In this document: in pieces, positions 20,984 through 21,201 of the stretch
How positions within the stretch are numbered: the stretch's first letter is position 1
Layout of the letters: each line of letters starts with the position of its first letter
From: a virus
Virus record (IMG/VR): IMGVR_UViG_3300032047_002681
Span: 1-21,201 of that record
DNA: 21,201 bases
Direction: 5' to 3' (one strand)
The notes under the pieces: generated by a model
Told to the model about the DNA's origin: nothing
Seen by the model: only the letters and a program-made list of their open reading frames with translations
Database searches by the model: none
Program-made: the position numbers and the translations under genes

Positions 20984-21201
20984 TTATTTCTTTCCTCCTT
21001 CTTTCTTGAATACTTGGTATTTTTCCTTCAAAGCATCTAACCTGTCCTTCGAAGATTTTTCGATTATATCATTCACTGTTTCACCTGTCTGGGACAGGAC
21101 TTTGATGGTCACGCTGCTGGTATCCATGAACAAAGGATACACGAGTCCATCCGGGCCGTTCCTATTCTTCGCTACGAAGATACGACCAGTGTTATTGTTC
21201 T
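20984..21201 (-). CDS. DnaB-like replicative helicase, C-terminal fragment
   Basis: The last 72 residues of a protein that enters from the right edge. 'GRIFVAKNRNGPDGLVYPLFMDTSSVTI' matches the end of the RecA-like ATPase domain of DnaB-family helicases ('..VAKNRNGPTG.V...F'), with the arginine-finger-type 'AKNRNG'. A charged helical tail follows ('RLDALKEKYQVFKKEGGKK'). The Walker motifs lie outside the window, so a related RecA-fold ATPase cannot be ruled out. It is immediately followed by nrdJ (TAA directly before the ATG), placing helicase, reductase and polymerase in one replication region. Confidence 0.8.
   Translation of the reverse strand, partial: NNNTGRIFVAKNRNGPDGLVYPLFMDTSSVTIKVLSQTGETVNDIIEKSSKDRLDALKEKYQVFKKEGGKK

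Overview
The window is a densely packed, one-direction gene block. Every supported gene lies on the minus strand, junctions are mostly overlaps of 1-20 bases or gaps under 35 bases, and no stretch over about 105 bases lacks a gene. I see no tRNA, rRNA, CRISPR array, integrase or insertion sequence. The mix of genes points to a large lytic-type bacteriophage genome: a family C replicative DNA polymerase, the end of a DnaB-like helicase, nucleotide enzymes, a ClpP-like protease, a GroEL and a GroES, a small sigma-region-4-like protein, an XhlA-like membrane protein, an acidic scaffold-like protein and many tiny unknowns. A phage-like megaplasmid cannot be excluded from this piece. Shine-Dalgarno sites (GGAGG-like) and TTGACA/TATAAT-like promoters indicate a bacterial host with a normal housekeeping sigma factor. 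One lipoprotein combines 'CDGxDNDCDG' repeats with a VWA domain, a style common in Myxococcota and related deltaproteobacterial lineages, and may hint at the host.

Layout in transcription order (right to left). At 21201-18810 are a DnaB-like helicase C-terminus, a B12-dependent ribonucleotide reductase (NrdJ type) and an A-type iron-sulfur carrier. A promoter at 18804-18776 then starts a long unit: a small unknown, GroES-like, ThyX, an SLT transglycosylase, the VWA/MopE-repeat lipoprotein, an unknown 256-aa protein, a nucleotidyltransferase-like protein, a 65-aa protein, DnaE, dUTPase, a zinc-ribbon protein, an IMPDH/GMP-reductase family enzyme, a possible ribbon-helix-helix protein and a sigma-region-4-like protein (ending at 7373). 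An acidic, repeat-bearing protein with its own upstream element follows, closed by a strong terminator at 6696-6657. A second promoter directly behind that terminator drives a possibly leaderless membrane protein, a small unknown, the ClpP-like protease and a 638-aa protein. A third promoter (3314-3287) drives groEL. Below groEL lie an XhlA-like protein, three small genes including a glutaredoxin, and a small membrane protein.

How they fit together: NrdJ makes deoxynucleotides, dUTPase yields dUMP, ThyX methylates dUMP to dTMP, and the IMPDH/GMPR-family enzyme adjusts the guanine pool. These feed DnaE and the helicase. Glutaredoxin and the A-type carrier could support redox and Fe-S needs. 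GroEL and GroES, about 15 kb apart but behind near-identical promoters, plausibly fold virion or replication proteins. ClpP and the acidic protein could belong to head assembly. The transglycosylase, the lipoprotein and the XhlA-like protein act at the cell envelope.
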